Shown here in pieces: positions 17,157-25,981 of a stretch of 64,000 bases of DNA (the stretch's first letter is position 1; each line of letters opens with the position of its first letter). Source of the stretch: Oscillospiraceae bacterium (GTDB taxonomy: Bacteria; Bacillota; Clostridia; Oscillospirales; Oscillospiraceae); the NCBI GenBank assembly GCA_015067795.1, contig SVLU01000004.1, forward strand, positions 28,885 to 92,884, written 5' to 3'. The position numbers were made by a program, and so were the translations under genes. The notes beneath the pieces are model-generated. The model worked only from the letters and a program-made list of their open reading frames with translations. It searched no databases and was not told the DNA's origin.

Positions 17157-19405
17157 TTATAAAAGAGCTTGAAGCTTCCTTCGGTAAGCTTTCCCATCAT
17201 CAGCTCAGTCTGAAAAAGGGATTAAACATCATCTATGCTCCCAACGAGTCCGGCAAATCCACATGGTGTGCTTTTATCCGTGCCATGCTCTATGGTATCG
17301 ACACCTCTCAGCGAGACAAAACAGGCTTCCTTTCCGATAAAACAAGATACCGCCCCTGGAGCGGTGCGGCAATGGAAGGCACAATGCTGGTGAACACCAG
17401 GGGTCGCGATATCTCCATCCAGCGTACGGCACAGGGCTCTGCACCTATGCGTCGTCTAAAGGCCGTCTACCCCGATAACGGCGAGATGGTTGCGGACGCA
17501 TCAGGCGAAGCACTCACCGGTGCAACTGAGGAAATCTTCTCCAGAACAGCCTTTATTGGTCAGACAGGCATCAAGGTCAGTCAGAGTGCCGATCTTGAGC
17601 GTAAAATTACAAGCATTATCTCCACCGGCAGTGAGGACACATCATACAGCCAGATCGATGCACGACTCCGCTCCTGGCAGCGTAAGCTTCGTTTCAATAA
17701 AACAGGCGAACTCCCTGCTCTTGAACAGGAGCTTGCTCTGGCGGAAAAGAAGATCAGCACCCTCGACATGGCAAACGACCGCATTGCCGAAATGAAAAAC
17801 GAGCTGCTTCGACTTGAGGCAAAGGAACAGCAGCTTAAGACTGATTTGGAAACCCACAAAAAGTTAGAGATTCGTGCGGCTAAACGCCGTGTTCTTGACG
17901 CTCGCAGAGCTGCTGAAAATTCCAAGCGTAAGGCAGAGGAGCTTCGCAGAAGCGTAAGCATTGACGAGCATCTCATCAGCAGAGAGGAGCTCACCAGACT
18001 TCGCGGAGAGATCGCCTCTCTCGAAATGCTTAAAATTTTAGCTTCCGACAGTTATGCAACATTGGAAAAGGCAAGGGACGAGAATTACAATGCAAAGCTT
18101 CTCCTCTCCCAATGCGTCATAAAGGACAAGGACCCCGGCTATGTCACCGAACAGGCAAAGAAAGCCGAGGAATATGAACGTGTAATCAAGGACAAAAGCA
18201 GCAGGAAAGCTCCGAAAATCTTAAAAACTGCTCTTGCAGCTCTGGCGGCTGTGGGCGGTATCGGTGCTGTTGCGGCGTTCTTCACATTTGAAAGCAAGCT
18301 TTTTGCCCTTATCGGACTTGGAATTTGCATTGCTGCTTCCGCCGCTCTGCTGTTCATGCCCAAGGCTGACAGGAATGTCCGTGCCGCAAGGGATGCCATC
18401 CTCAGCGAGTTCAATATGCTGACGGTTGCGGAGCTTAGTCAGGCTGCCAGGGATTACGCTGGTCTCACCATGCAGGTGGACGGCACAGAGATCAGCGTCA
18501 CCGCCGCAGATGCAGCGTTCAAGGCCGCTATTGATAAGGCAGATCAGGCTGCTGCAGAGCTTATGGCGGCTGCAAAGAAGCTGTTCCCGCACATAACCGC
18601 TGTAAACGAACTGCCCTCTATCCTCACCAAAACCGAGGAAACCCTCAGCCAGCTTACAAAGGCTGAATTCAACAGTACGGCAAACAGCAATATCTACAAT
18701 ATGCTCCTTGAAAGCTACGAGGGTAACCCTGACGAAGAGGACGAGGATTTCCTCACCACACCCCTTCGTGACCCGGAAGAAACTCAGAAAATGCTGGACA
18801 AGACCATAGCCTCCGCTAAAGACCTTCGTCAGAGATACAATTTGGCTCAGGGTACTATCCGCGCAATGGGTGACCCGGCCATCATCAACGGCGAAATCCA
18901 GGAGACCACAAGCCGCATTGCCCAGCTGAAAGCCCGTTACGAGGCCCTTGATCTTGCAATCCAGACTCTCAAGGATGCCGACAGCGAACTGCAGACAAGG
19001 TTCTCCCCTGTCATCAGCCGCATTGCCGGTGAATATATGAACCGTCTTACCTACGGACGCTATGAAAAGCTCCTTTTCGACAAGAGCTTTGACGCCATGG
19101 CAAAAACAAGCGAGGATTCCGTAAGCCGCAATGTTCTGTCTCTCAGTCAGGGTACAGCCGACCAGCTCTACCTCTCCCTGCGTCTTGCAATGTGCGAGCT
19201 GATGCTCGCAGGAGACGAGCCATGTCCGATCATTTTGGACGATGCCCTTGTCAGCTTCGATGATGAACGCATGGCAAGTGCTTTGGAGCTTCTTTTAGAG
19301 CTTGCCGAAAAGCGACAGATCATCCTCTTCTCCTGCCACAGCAGAGAGGCTGACTTCCTTAAGGGTCATGAAAAGGTAAATATAATCAGAACAAAAAGAA
19401 AATAA
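17153..19405 (+). CDS. YhaN/SbcC-like ATPase
   Basis: 750 aa. ABC/Rad50-type ATPase: Walker A APNESGKST (~30-38), long coiled-coil arms (~180-330 and ~450-610) and, at the C-terminus, the signature LSQGTADQL followed by Walker B CPIILDDALVSFD. Two hydrophobic helices (~360-405) interrupt the coiled coil, as in YhaN-type proteins, so it may be membrane-anchored. It lacks a clear CxxC zinc hook of the SbcC/Rad50 kind. Start at 17153 chosen for GAGGAG spacing and the ATGA overlap with the nuclease gene. Probably works with that nuclease in DNA-end repair; the exact role is inferred. Confidence 0.85.
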   Translation: MIIKELEASFGKLSHHQLSLKKGLNIIYAPNESGKSTWCAFIRAMLYGIDTSQRDKTGFLSDKTRYRPWSGAAMEGTMLVNTRGRDISIQRTAQGSAPMRRLKAVYPDNGEMVADASGEALTGATEEIFSRTAFIGQTGIKVSQSADLERKITSIISTGSEDTSYSQIDARLRSWQRKLRFNKTGELPALEQELALAEKKISTLDMANDRIAEMKNELLRLEAKEQQLKTDLETHKKLEIRAAKRRVLDARRAAENSKRKAEELRRSVSIDEHLISREELTRLRGEIASLEMLKILASDSYATLEKARDENYNAKLLLSQCVIKDKDPGYVTEQAKKAEEYERVIKDKSSRKAPKILKTALAALAAVGGIGAVAAFFTFESKLFALIGLGICIAASAALLFMPKADRNVRAARDAILSEFNMLTVAELSQAARDYAGLTMQVDGTEISVTAADAAFKAAIDKADQAAAELMAAAKKLFPHITAVNELPSILTKTEETLSQLTKAEFNSTANSNIYNMLLESYEGNPDEEDEDFLTTPLRDPEETQKMLDKTIASAKDLRQRYNLAQGTIRAMGDPAIINGEIQETTSRIAQLKARYEALDLAIQTLKDADSELQTRFSPVISRIAGEYMNRLTYGRYEKLLFDKSFDAMAKTSEDSVSRNVLSLSQGTADQLYLSLRLAMCELMLAGDEPCPIILDDALVSFDDERMASALELLLELAEKRQIILFSCHSREADFLKGHEKVNIIRTKRK

Positions 19406-19437
19406 AACATTGCTCCATTTTTCAATTTCTGATTAAA

Positions 19438-19469
19438 ACAGCACGAGTGCAAAAACCAAATCGTGCTCA
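19438..19469 (+). other. Inverted repeat before the lysozyme gene
   Basis: CAGCACGA and TCGTGCTC arms separated by about 15 bases. It lacks a clear T-run, so its use as a terminator for the upstream pair is doubtful; it lies within the likely leader of the lysozyme gene. Confidence 0.4.
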
Positions 19470-19496
19470 ATAATACACATTGAAAGGATGGGACGT

Positions 19497-21410
19497 ATGC
19501 GAAAAAGATTTTTAACGCTGTTCCTTGCAGTTGTTATCATGATAACATCTGTATGCCCATTAGCTTTTGCCCAGGGCACTACATACAATACAACCCGCAA
19601 TTCAAGCAATAATCCCACAAAGTGCAGTCAGGTTGGTATCGACCTTATCAAATCCTTTGAATCCTGCCGTCTTACGGCTTATAAGGCTGTTCCAACCGAA
19701 AGGTATTGGACCATCGGCTGGGGTCATTACGGCCCTGACGTTTACGAGGGCATGACTATCACTCAGGAAGAGGCGGACGCATTGTTCGACGAGGAAATCG
19801 TTGAATACGAAACCTATGTAACCACATTTCTGAACAAAAACAACATCGCCGTAAACCAGTCTCAGTATGACGCTCTGGTCAGCTTTACATACAACACAGG
19901 TAATGTTTGGGTCAGCTACACAAAGCCCGACTTCAGACTGAGAAATTATCTGATTGCAGGTATTGAAAATTATACGGCAGAGGAAATCCGTGCTGCGTTT
20001 GTTGCATGGAGTTCCTCAGGCGGTCAGGTCCTTGCAGGTCTTGTAAGACGCAGAAACGCCGAGTGTGACCTGTTCCTCAGTGAGCTGAACCGACCAACCA
20101 ACCCCTGGATCCAGGTTAATAAGAGCATTGCCGCCGATAATGAAGAGGTGACCTTCACCTTTGGTGCGGACAATGCGGCGGAATACATTTTAGTGGCTAA
20201 CCGTGCCAATGCAAACGCGGAACAGGTGCTTTCCATTCTCACAGAGGAAGAGAGCTATACCGCCGAGTTCCCGGCATCCGGCTGTTTCAACGTTCACGTT
20301 GTATGCAACAACATTGACGGATATGTTGCAAGCTCCAATGTTGAGCTTCTAATTTACGCGGATTTAGGTGAAGAATTTACATCAACTATCCGCCATAAGG
20401 CACAGGACAGCTATCTGGATATAAACGGCAATGACATTTTTACTGCTGACGAAAACGGCCACTCAGATCAGATGTGGCACTTTGCACAGCAGTCCGATGG
20501 CACTTACGTTATCACCTCCTGCTATGACGGCAGATACCTGACCGTATCAAACGGTGAAGCACAGCTTGGCAGCAGTTCGCACAAGTGGTATATCTGGCAG
20601 GAATCCCGAGGCTATGTGCTTCGCTCCAAATCCACAGAGCAGGTTCTCAGCCTTGGTGACGATATTGTCACCGCCGACTACGATGGTCTGGAGCCTCAGA
20701 TTTGGGAATTCGATATTGAAGAGGACTCCCTGCCGCAGAAGCCTCAGGTAAGCATCGTCCTCGGCAACGCTGAGTTTGAGACGATTATAAGCTGGACCGA
20801 GGGTTACGGTGCAAGAGCTCATAACCTGGTCCTCTGGCAGGGTACAGTCTCCGACGAAGAGCCTTATCTGCTGATCAAAGATGCGGAAGGTCCTGTTTCC
20901 CGGCAGCTTCCCCTTGGAACATACAATGGCTATGTTGAAGCATATCACGAATACGGCTCTCAGCGAAGCGAAACCTTCACATTTACAGTTACCGCTAATC
21001 CGATTGTGAAGTTCGATGCTAACGGCGGCACAGCTGCACCTGTCCAGCAGCAAAAGGTTGGTACAAATCTCCGTCTCTCAACCGCTGTTCCAACAAGAGC
21101 AGGCCACGCCTTCGACGAATGGAACACCTCCCCGGACGGCACAGGCACAGGCTATGCTCCGGGTGATTACTATGAAGGCAGCGGCAATATGGTCCTTTAC
21201 GCCATCTGGACTCCAATTTCCGGAATATTAGGCGACGCGAACAGCGATACTGTCATTTCCAACTCCGACCTTGTAATGATCGCAAGACATATCGTGGGAC
21301 TTATCACCAAGCAGGATATGCCTGTCTGGATAAATGGCGATATGAATAACGATAACGACCTGACAAACGCCGATATTGTTCTCCTGGCAAAGAAAATCGT
21401 GGAAAGATAA
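19497..21410 (+). CDS. Secreted GH24 lysozyme with beta-trefoil, InlB-type repeat and dockerin
   Basis: 637 aa. Signal peptide (MRKRFLTLFLAVVIMITS, cut near AFA). Residues ~35-195 are a GH24 phage-type N-acetylmuramidase: KSFESCRLTAY with catalytic Glu55, then WTIGWGH; the usual catalytic Asp position reads Ala, a variant also seen in other gut GH24 proteins from memory. Next a ricin-type beta-trefoil (~295-410, repeated W-F and Q-W patterns), an InlB/Listeria-Bacteroides repeat (VKFDANGGTAAP...LYAIW, ~502-575) and a C-terminal type I dockerin (~580-637). ATG at 19497 preferred over 19488 because AAAGGA fits it. Monocistronic. A muramidase that docks to a cohesin is odd: it may attack neighbours or remodel the wall. 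Confidence 0.85.
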   Translation: MRKRFLTLFLAVVIMITSVCPLAFAQGTTYNTTRNSSNNPTKCSQVGIDLIKSFESCRLTAYKAVPTERYWTIGWGHYGPDVYEGMTITQEEADALFDEEIVEYETYVTTFLNKNNIAVNQSQYDALVSFTYNTGNVWVSYTKPDFRLRNYLIAGIENYTAEEIRAAFVAWSSSGGQVLAGLVRRRNAECDLFLSELNRPTNPWIQVNKSIAADNEEVTFTFGADNAAEYILVANRANANAEQVLSILTEEESYTAEFPASGCFNVHVVCNNIDGYVASSNVELLIYADLGEEFTSTIRHKAQDSYLDINGNDIFTADENGHSDQMWHFAQQSDGTYVITSCYDGRYLTVSNGEAQLGSSSHKWYIWQESRGYVLRSKSTEQVLSLGDDIVTADYDGLEPQIWEFDIEEDSLPQKPQVSIVLGNAEFETIISWTEGYGARAHNLVLWQGTVSDEEPYLLIKDAEGPVSRQLPLGTYNGYVEAYHEYGSQRSETFTFTVTANPIVKFDANGGTAAPVQQQKVGTNLRLSTAVPTRAGHAFDEWNTSPDGTGTGYAPGDYYEGSGNMVLYAIWTPISGILGDANSDTVISNSDLVMIARHIVGLITKQDMPVWINGDMNNDNDLTNADIVLLAKKIVER

Positions 21411-21425
21411 ATAACCCGAATATGC

Positions 21426-21465
21426 AAAAACACCCATCGGAAACCTGATGGGTGTTTTAATTTTT
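21426..21465. terminator. Bidirectional terminator
   Basis: Stem AAAACACCCATC / GATGGGTGTTTT with A and T runs outside both arms. It lies between the lysozyme gene (plus) and the L12-like gene (minus). Confidence 0.85.
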
Positions 21466-21777
21466 CTAAATATTAGTCTGAACGATTTCGACCGATGCAC
21501 CAACAGCCATAAACTGTTTTTTGATAGCTTTTGCTTCCTGCTCGGAAACTCCGGATTTAATTACAAAGGGGCAGCTTTCAACAGCGTTTTTTGCCTGAGC
21601 AAGACCAAATCCTGTTATCTCGCGAACCTCTTTGATAACTTTGATCTTTTCTATACCGCAGTTTGTCATTATGACCTTGAATTTACTGTTTTTAATGGTC
21701 TTATTATTAGCAGCAGATACATTGACAGCTTCCAGCAGTTTAGCGGTAAGTTTAATTATTAATCTTCCAAATCCCAT
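21466..21777 (-). CDS. Ribosomal protein L12 C-terminal-domain paralogue
   Basis: 103 aa. Residues ~32-100 align with the C-terminal domain of bL12 ([20 protein letters not shown]...GFGLAQAKNAVE) and share many residues with the rplL product encoded next door. The N-terminal ~30 residues (MGFGRLIIKLTAKLLEA) are a short amphipathic segment, not the L12 dimerisation domain, so it cannot sit in the L10 stalk the usual way. The ATG at 21777 is preferred: AAAGG lies 9 bases upstream, and the alternative TTG at 21810 falls before the predicted transcript start. It has its own promoter with an operator-like dyad. Stand-alone L12 domains exist in other Firmicutes; function unknown. Confidence 0.75.
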   Translation of the reverse strand: MGFGRLIIKLTAKLLEAVNVSAANNKTIKNSKFKVIMTNCGIEKIKVIKEVREITGFGLAQAKNAVESCPFVIKSGVSEQEAKAIKKQFMAVGASVEIVQTNI

Positions 21778-21803
21778 ATTATCAATACCTTTCAGTGATA
21801 TCT

Positions 21804-21841
21804 TCGACAAGAATTATACTATATAAATTGATACTTGTCGA
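21804..21841. promoter_or_regulatory. Operator-like dyad over the L12-like promoter
   Basis: Perfect 8-bp arms TCGACAAG (21804-21811) and CTTGTCGA (21834-21841), 22 bases apart. One arm covers the -35 box, the other the start of transcription, the usual layout for a repressor site. Confidence 0.5.
21813..21841 (-). promoter_or_regulatory. Promoter of the L12-like gene
   Basis: Minus strand: -35 TCGACA (21841-21836), 17-bp spacer, -10 TATAAT (21818-21813). Confidence 0.75.
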
Positions 21842-21906
21842 GCGTGAAGCCATAATCTTAAGAAATACGATAATAAAAGATTAGCTCTTTCTGTTGATAT
21901 AAAGGC

Positions 21907-21940
21907 AAAAAACTCCCATTGGCCGATGCCAATGGGAGTT
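21907..21940 (-). terminator. Terminator of rplJ-rplL
   Basis: 13-bp stem AACTCCCATTGGC / GCCAATGGGAGTT with a 4-base loop and, on the minus strand, a TTTTTT tail; 23 bases after the rplL stop. Confidence 0.9.
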
Positions 21941-21962
21941 CATAAAAGCTAAAAAAGCAAAC

Positions 21963-22337
21963 TTACTTAATTTCAACCTTTGCGCCAACTGCTTCGAGCT
22001 TAGCCTTGATAGCTTCTGCATCTTCCTTGGAGATGCCTTCCTTGATCTTGGAAGGAACGCCTTCAACAGTAGCCTTAGCTTCTGCGAGGCCCTGACCTGT
22101 GATAGCACGAACTTCCTTGATAACCTTGATCTTTTCGGAGCCGAAGCTTGTCATGATAACGTCGAATTCAGTCTTTTCTTCAACTGCTTCTGCTGCTGCA
22201 CCGCCAGCTGCTGGAGCTGCCATTGCTGCTGCGGATACGCCGAATTCTTCTTCAAGAGCGTGTACGAGCTCAGACAGTTCGAGAACAGTCATGCTCTTTA
22301 CTTCTTCGATTAATGCATTGATCTTTTCGCTTGCCAT
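21963..22337 (-). CDS. rplL: 50S ribosomal protein L7/L12
   Basis: 124 aa, normal length. N-terminal dimerisation helices ([20 protein letters not shown]), Ala/Gly-rich hinge (~38-52) and the C-terminal domain that recruits translation GTPases ([28 protein letters not shown]). Multiple copies attach to L10 to form the ribosomal stalk. AGGAGG precedes the start. Second gene after rplJ, with a terminator behind it. Confidence 0.98.
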   Translation of the reverse strand: MASEKINALIEEVKSMTVLELSELVHALEEEFGVSAAAMAAPAAGGAAAEAVEEKTEFDVIMTSFGSEKIKVIKEVRAITGQGLAEAKATVEGVPSKIKEGISKEDAEAIKAKLEAVGAKVEIK

Positions 22338-22386
22338 AATTATATTTCCTCCTGTTGTTAATTGTGAAAATTAAAGTAGATTGGGA

Positions 22387-22914
22387 TTAGGCTTCTGCTG
22401 GAGCTTCCTCTGCAGGAGCACCGTTCTTTTCCGCAATAGCCTTGATAACGATGGCAAGGCTGGTAATTGGAGCCAGCATTGTACCAAGAACCTGGGCGCG
22501 GAGCACTGGGAGAGCTGGGATTGCTGCGAGAGCTTCGATCTTGTCGAGGTCGATGACCTGACCGTCCATAAAGCCACCTTTTACTTCAAAGTACTTCTGG
22601 AACTTCTTAGCGTGTTCGCAAATGATCTTTGCTGGTGCAACTGGATCGTCAGCACAGATAGCGATGGATGTGTTACCGTTGAGGAGAGGATTCAGTTCGC
22701 TCAGACCTGCGTTATCAAATGCGAATCTGAGGAGAGTGTTCTTAACTACGGAGTAGTCAACGTTTGCTTCACGCAGCTTGCGACGCATTTCTGTATCTTC
22801 AGAAACCTTGATACCGGAATAGTCAACGAGCACGCCTGCAGCAGCACCCTGGATCTTCTCTGTCAGAGCAGCAACGACTGCCTGCTTTTCACTGAGAACC
22901 TTTGCATTTGGCAT
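22387..22914 (-). CDS. rplJ: 50S ribosomal protein L10
   Basis: 175 aa. Stalk base protein that binds 23S rRNA and carries L12 dimers on its C-terminal helix; it also represses its own operon by binding the mRNA leader. Start MPNAKVLSEKQ at 22914 is set by GGAGGTGA 6 bases upstream; longer in-frame starts would run into the attenuator hairpin. Core motif VVKNTLLRFAFDNAG is typical. The last residues are Ala/Glu/Pro rich. Only rplJL is present here; rplK and rplA, which often precede it, are not. Confidence 0.97.
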   Translation of the reverse strand: MPNAKVLSEKQAVVAALTEKIQGAAAGVLVDYSGIKVSEDTEMRRKLREANVDYSVVKNTLLRFAFDNAGLSELNPLLNGNTSIAICADDPVAPAKIICEHAKKFQKYFEVKGGFMDGQVIDLDKIEALAAIPALPVLRAQVLGTMLAPITSLAIVIKAIAEKNGAPAEEAPAEA

Positions 22915-23050
22915 ACATTTCACCTCCATGGATTGTGGTCGCGTCCAAAAAAATCCCCATGCCAAAGCATGAGGAGATAAAGCATACTGATTTTAGTAAG
23001 CAACCCTCGGCAGGATTTACGGCCTAAACCACCTGCTGTCTTTGGAACGC
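22915..23050 (-). ncRNA. Ribosomal protein L10 leader
   Basis: The transcript upstream of rplJ holds the conserved L10-leader segments CAGCAGGTGG...CCTGCCGAGG and ends in a hairpin (22954-22975) followed by seven T residues on the minus strand. When L10 is in excess it binds this RNA and expression of rplJL falls, here probably by premature termination at that hairpin. Confidence 0.9.
22945..22976 (-). terminator. Attenuator of rplJ-rplL
   Basis: Minus strand: CCTCATGC, TTTG loop, GCATGGGGA, then TTTTTTT, between the L10 leader core and the rplJ start. Confidence 0.8.
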
Positions 23051-23056
23051 TCGATT

Positions 23057-23085
23057 ATTTTATCAGACAATATTGCCTTTGTCAA
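23057..23085 (-). promoter_or_regulatory. rplJL promoter
   Basis: Minus strand: -35 TTGACA (23085-23080), 17-bp spacer, -10 TAAAAT (23062-23057). Confidence 0.85.
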
Positions 23086-23110
23086 TAGTTATTTTTTCGT
23101 TTTTTGCAAT

Positions 23111-24013
23111 TTATTTAAGGAAAAAGGCCCTTGTTGCCCTTATATCCTCATGGATGCGGTTTTTAAGCTCCATAGCATCGGCAAATTTGGTTTCCTGGCG
23201 GATATAGCCATAAAGCTCAAGACGGACACGCTGACCGTAGAGATTGCCGGAAAAGTCCAGAAGATGACTTTCCACGGTTACCTCCTGACTGCCGCCGGAA
23301 ACGGTAGGCCGCACACCGATATTTGTTACAGCCATTCGGGACTCGCCGTTTTCCAGATATGCCTTGGCGGCGTAAACGCCACGCTTTGGTGTTACAATGC
23401 CGTTAGGGATGCACATATTCACCGTTGGCAGGCCAAGAGTCCTGCCGAAGCGATAGCCGTAGCGGACTGTTTCTGTAAGCGTGTGTGGGTGACCAAGGTG
23501 CTTGTTGGCTAAAACAATGTCACCGTTTATCAGCAGCTCCCTGATACAGGTGGAGCTGATTTTGTGACCGCCAAAGGTGACTTTCTCAACAATTTTGCAT
23601 CCGATACCCAGTTCTCCACACTTTTTCATCAGCTTTTCCGAATCACCCATGCCCTTGTAGCCGAAGTGGAAATCATAGCCCGCAACAAGATATTTCGCAT
23701 TGAAATCATTTGCAAGCCACTTGACAAACTCATCCCACTCCATCTTCATGAGAAGCTCATCAAAATGCAGGAAGATCACATCGTCAATACCCACAACCCG
23801 CTTTATGAGCTTTTCGCGGTCGTATGGCGTATTAATAAGGGAAACAGCCTCGCCTTTAACAGTTTTGTCCGGATGTGTGTCGAAGGACAAAACCGTAGGT
23901 TCAAGCTTATTTTCAATGCCATGCTCTCTGGTGTATTCCAAAAGCCGCTGGTGTCCGCGATGAACACCATCGAAGAAGCCCAAAGCTATGGCTCGATTTT
24001 TTGTCCAATCCAT
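23111..24013 (-). CDS. ribF: Bifunctional riboflavin kinase / FAD synthetase
   Basis: 300 aa. N-terminal adenylyltransferase half with GFFDGVHRGHQ and, near residue 160, KISSTCIRELL; C-terminal flavokinase half with FGRTLGLPTVN and PKRGVYA. Makes FMN and then FAD from riboflavin and ATP in the cytoplasm. Its ATG shares one base with the truB stop (TGATG), so translation is probably coupled. It is the last gene of the long minus-strand operon starting at rimP; no clear terminator separates it from the rplJ promoter, which lies just downstream. The truB-ribF order is a common one. Confidence 0.96.
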   Translation of the reverse strand: MDWTKNRAIALGFFDGVHRGHQRLLEYTREHGIENKLEPTVLSFDTHPDKTVKGEAVSLINTPYDREKLIKRVVGIDDVIFLHFDELLMKMEWDEFVKWLANDFNAKYLVAGYDFHFGYKGMGDSEKLMKKCGELGIGCKIVEKVTFGGHKISSTCIRELLINGDIVLANKHLGHPHTLTETVRYGYRFGRTLGLPTVNMCIPNGIVTPKRGVYAAKAYLENGESRMAVTNIGVRPTVSGGSQEVTVESHLLDFSGNLYGQRVRLELYGYIRQETKFADAMELKNRIHEDIRATRAFFLK

Positions 24014-24861
24014 CAGTTTACCTCAAAAAAGCTCTTAACGGTTTTCATAACACCGTCCTTGACCTCACCAAGCATAAGAAAGCTGCCGTCCCCGCTGTAT
24101 ACACGGTATTTGCCATCCTGAACATCCAGCTTGAATTCACAGCCGTTGCGGCACTTCTTTTCCTGTTTGGCGTTTATCCGACACTCCGGCAGATTTGCAA
24201 ACACGCTGTCCACCGCCATAAGCTTGCTTTCAGAAACGTCCTCTAAATTCACGGCGTTTTCAAGGCGGAATTCGCCTACGCGGGTACGGATAAGACTGCT
24301 CATAACCGCACCACAGCCCAATCTCGCACCGATGTCATGGCACAGAGTTCTTATATATGTACCCTTGGAGCAGACGATGCGAAGCTTTCCTTCATTACCG
24401 TCAAACTCCAAAAGCTCCAGCTCAAAAATGGTGATATTTCTCGGCTTTCGCTCAGTTTCGATACCCTTACGTGCAAGCTCATAGAGCTTTTTGCCATTCT
24501 GCTTGATAGCTGAATACATGGGTGGAATTTGGGAGATATCACCTGTGAATTCGGGCATAACGGCAAGCAGATCATCCTTTGTTACCGTAACGTCACTTGT
24601 GGTGAGAACGGTTCCTGTGATGTCCTGGGTGTCGGTGGTGCAGCCCAGCTTTATTCCCGCTATATATTCCTTGTCAGCATTCTCGATAAACTCAACAGCC
24701 CTTGTTGCCCTGCCCACGAAAACAGGAAGAACGCCTGTTGCCATAGGGTCGAGAGTGCCGCCGTGACCTGTCCTGCGTTCGTGGAGTATTCCACGGAGCT
24801 TGGCAACTACGTCATGGGATGTCCAATCTGATGGCTTGTTTATTACGATTATTCCGTTCAT
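24013..24861 (-). CDS. truB: tRNA pseudouridine-55 synthase
   Basis: 282 aa. Makes the pseudouridine of the T-loop in nearly all tRNAs. Motifs: N-terminal INKPSDWTSHDVV, catalytic GHGGTLDPMATGVL with the active Asp (~40), a YIAGIKLG strand and CSKGTYIRTLCHDIG. A C-terminal PUA-like region follows. The ATG at 24861 has AGGAG upstream; the in-frame start 36 bases earlier lacks one. Coupled to ribF. Separated from nrnA by an inverted repeat pair. Confidence 0.96.
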   Translation of the reverse strand: MNGIIVINKPSDWTSHDVVAKLRGILHERRTGHGGTLDPMATGVLPVFVGRATRAVEFIENADKEYIAGIKLGCTTDTQDITGTVLTTSDVTVTKDDLLAVMPEFTGDISQIPPMYSAIKQNGKKLYELARKGIETERKPRNITIFELELLEFDGNEGKLRIVCSKGTYIRTLCHDIGARLGCGAVMSSLIRTRVGEFRLENAVNLEDVSESKLMAVDSVFANLPECRINAKQEKKCRNGCEFKLDVQDGKYRVYSGDGSFLMLGEVKDGVMKTVKSFFEVN

Positions 24862-24899
24862 AAAAGCTCCTCGTAGTAGGTCGAAATATCGAACCAAAG

Positions 24900-25002
24900 G
24901 CTCCCTTGTCAGGGGAGCTGTCAGCGTAAGCTGACTGAGGGGTAGTCGTTCTCTCCCTCCGTCATTTGCTACGCAAATGCCACCTCCCTCGTCAGAGGGA
25001 GG
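24900..25002. repeat. Inverted pair of CTCCCTC palindromic repeats, nrnA-truB gap
   Basis: Units at 24900-24942 (plus) and 24951-25002 (minus), almost touching. The inner stems differ (GTCAGC/GCTGAC; CATTTGC/GCAAATG) yet still pair. Lies inside the operon between nrnA and truB. Confidence 0.8.
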
Positions 25003-25027
25003 TTTTTGCTTTCATATCAATTTTGCA

Positions 25028-25981
25028 TTATGCATTCTGCATTATGCATTTCTCTGCCGCTTCTACTATCAGCTTCTTAGCTTCAATGGGGCTTGCATCA
25101 ATAGTACAGCCGGCAGCACACTTATGACCGCCGCCGCCGAAATTGGCACAGATTGTGTTTGCATCATAATCGTCGGTGGTACGGCAGGAGATTTTGGACT
25201 TGCCCGAAACCTGCTCCTTGATAACAAAGCCTATTTTCACACCCTCAATAGTACCGGGCAGGGAAGCCACATCCTCAAGGTCGCTTTCGCTTATACCGCA
25301 CTTCGCAAGCATCCTTTGTGTGATTGTACTAACGGCAATCCTGCCGTCCAGATAAAAGTCCATATCGGACATCATCTGACCCTCTACCTTCACAAGCCCC
25401 TTTGGCTTTGTGCGGAACATTTCCTTATTAAGCCTGCCGTTGGAAGCCCCTGCCGCTACAAGACTTGACGCGATGCTGAGAGTGCGTGCTGAGGTGTTTG
25501 TATAGGCGAAACAGCCTGTGTCTGTGCTTACGGCGATATAAATAAGATCTGCAAGCTCAGGGTCAAGGGCAGCACCCATTGCCTCCATAAGGTCAAATAT
25601 CATCTCGCCGCAGGCAGCCGCATCTGCACAGATGCAGTTTTCCTCTGCATAGAGGGAATTTGAACCGTGGTGGTCAATGGAAAGGCCAACGCATCCGCCA
25701 AGCTCTTCGCCGCCCTTTGTTATCATGCCCTGGCGAGCGGTGTCAACGGCAACGATGTTGTCGTACTTATAGTTTTCAGGAGCGAAGTATTTCTTAACAT
25801 ACTTCAGATATTTCTCTGCCGCTTCGGGATTTGGGAGCATATAAGCTGTTTTGCCCAGCTTATTCAGTCCATTAACAAGCGCCCCGGCGGAACACAGAGT
25901 GTCACCGTCGGGTCGCATATGTGTGAGTATTATAAAATTATCCCGACTGAGCAGCCACTTAGCAGCCTGCTTAATCGTCAT
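25028..25981 (-). CDS. nrnA: DHH-family nanoRNase / pAp phosphatase
   Basis: 317 aa. DHH/DHHA1 phosphoesterase that degrades very short RNA and dephosphorylates pAp. Visible: THMRPDGD (~20), VDTAR, the DHH motif SIDHHGSN (~105) and the DHHA1 glycine motif GGGGHKCAAG near the C-terminus. The start at 25981 has GGAGG upstream and overlaps the rbfA end by 11 bases. In Firmicutes, nrnA is commonly found between rbfA and truB, as here. Confidence 0.92.
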   Translation of the reverse strand: MTIKQAAKWLLSRDNFIILTHMRPDGDTLCSAGALVNGLNKLGKTAYMLPNPEAAEKYLKYVKKYFAPENYKYDNIVAVDTARQGMITKGGEELGGCVGLSIDHHGSNSLYAEENCICADAAACGEMIFDLMEAMGAALDPELADLIYIAVSTDTGCFAYTNTSARTLSIASSLVAAGASNGRLNKEMFRTKPKGLVKVEGQMMSDMDFYLDGRIAVSTITQRMLAKCGISESDLEDVASLPGTIEGVKIGFVIKEQVSGKSKISCRTTDDYDANTICANFGGGGHKCAAGCTIDASPIEAKKLIVEAAEKCIMQNA

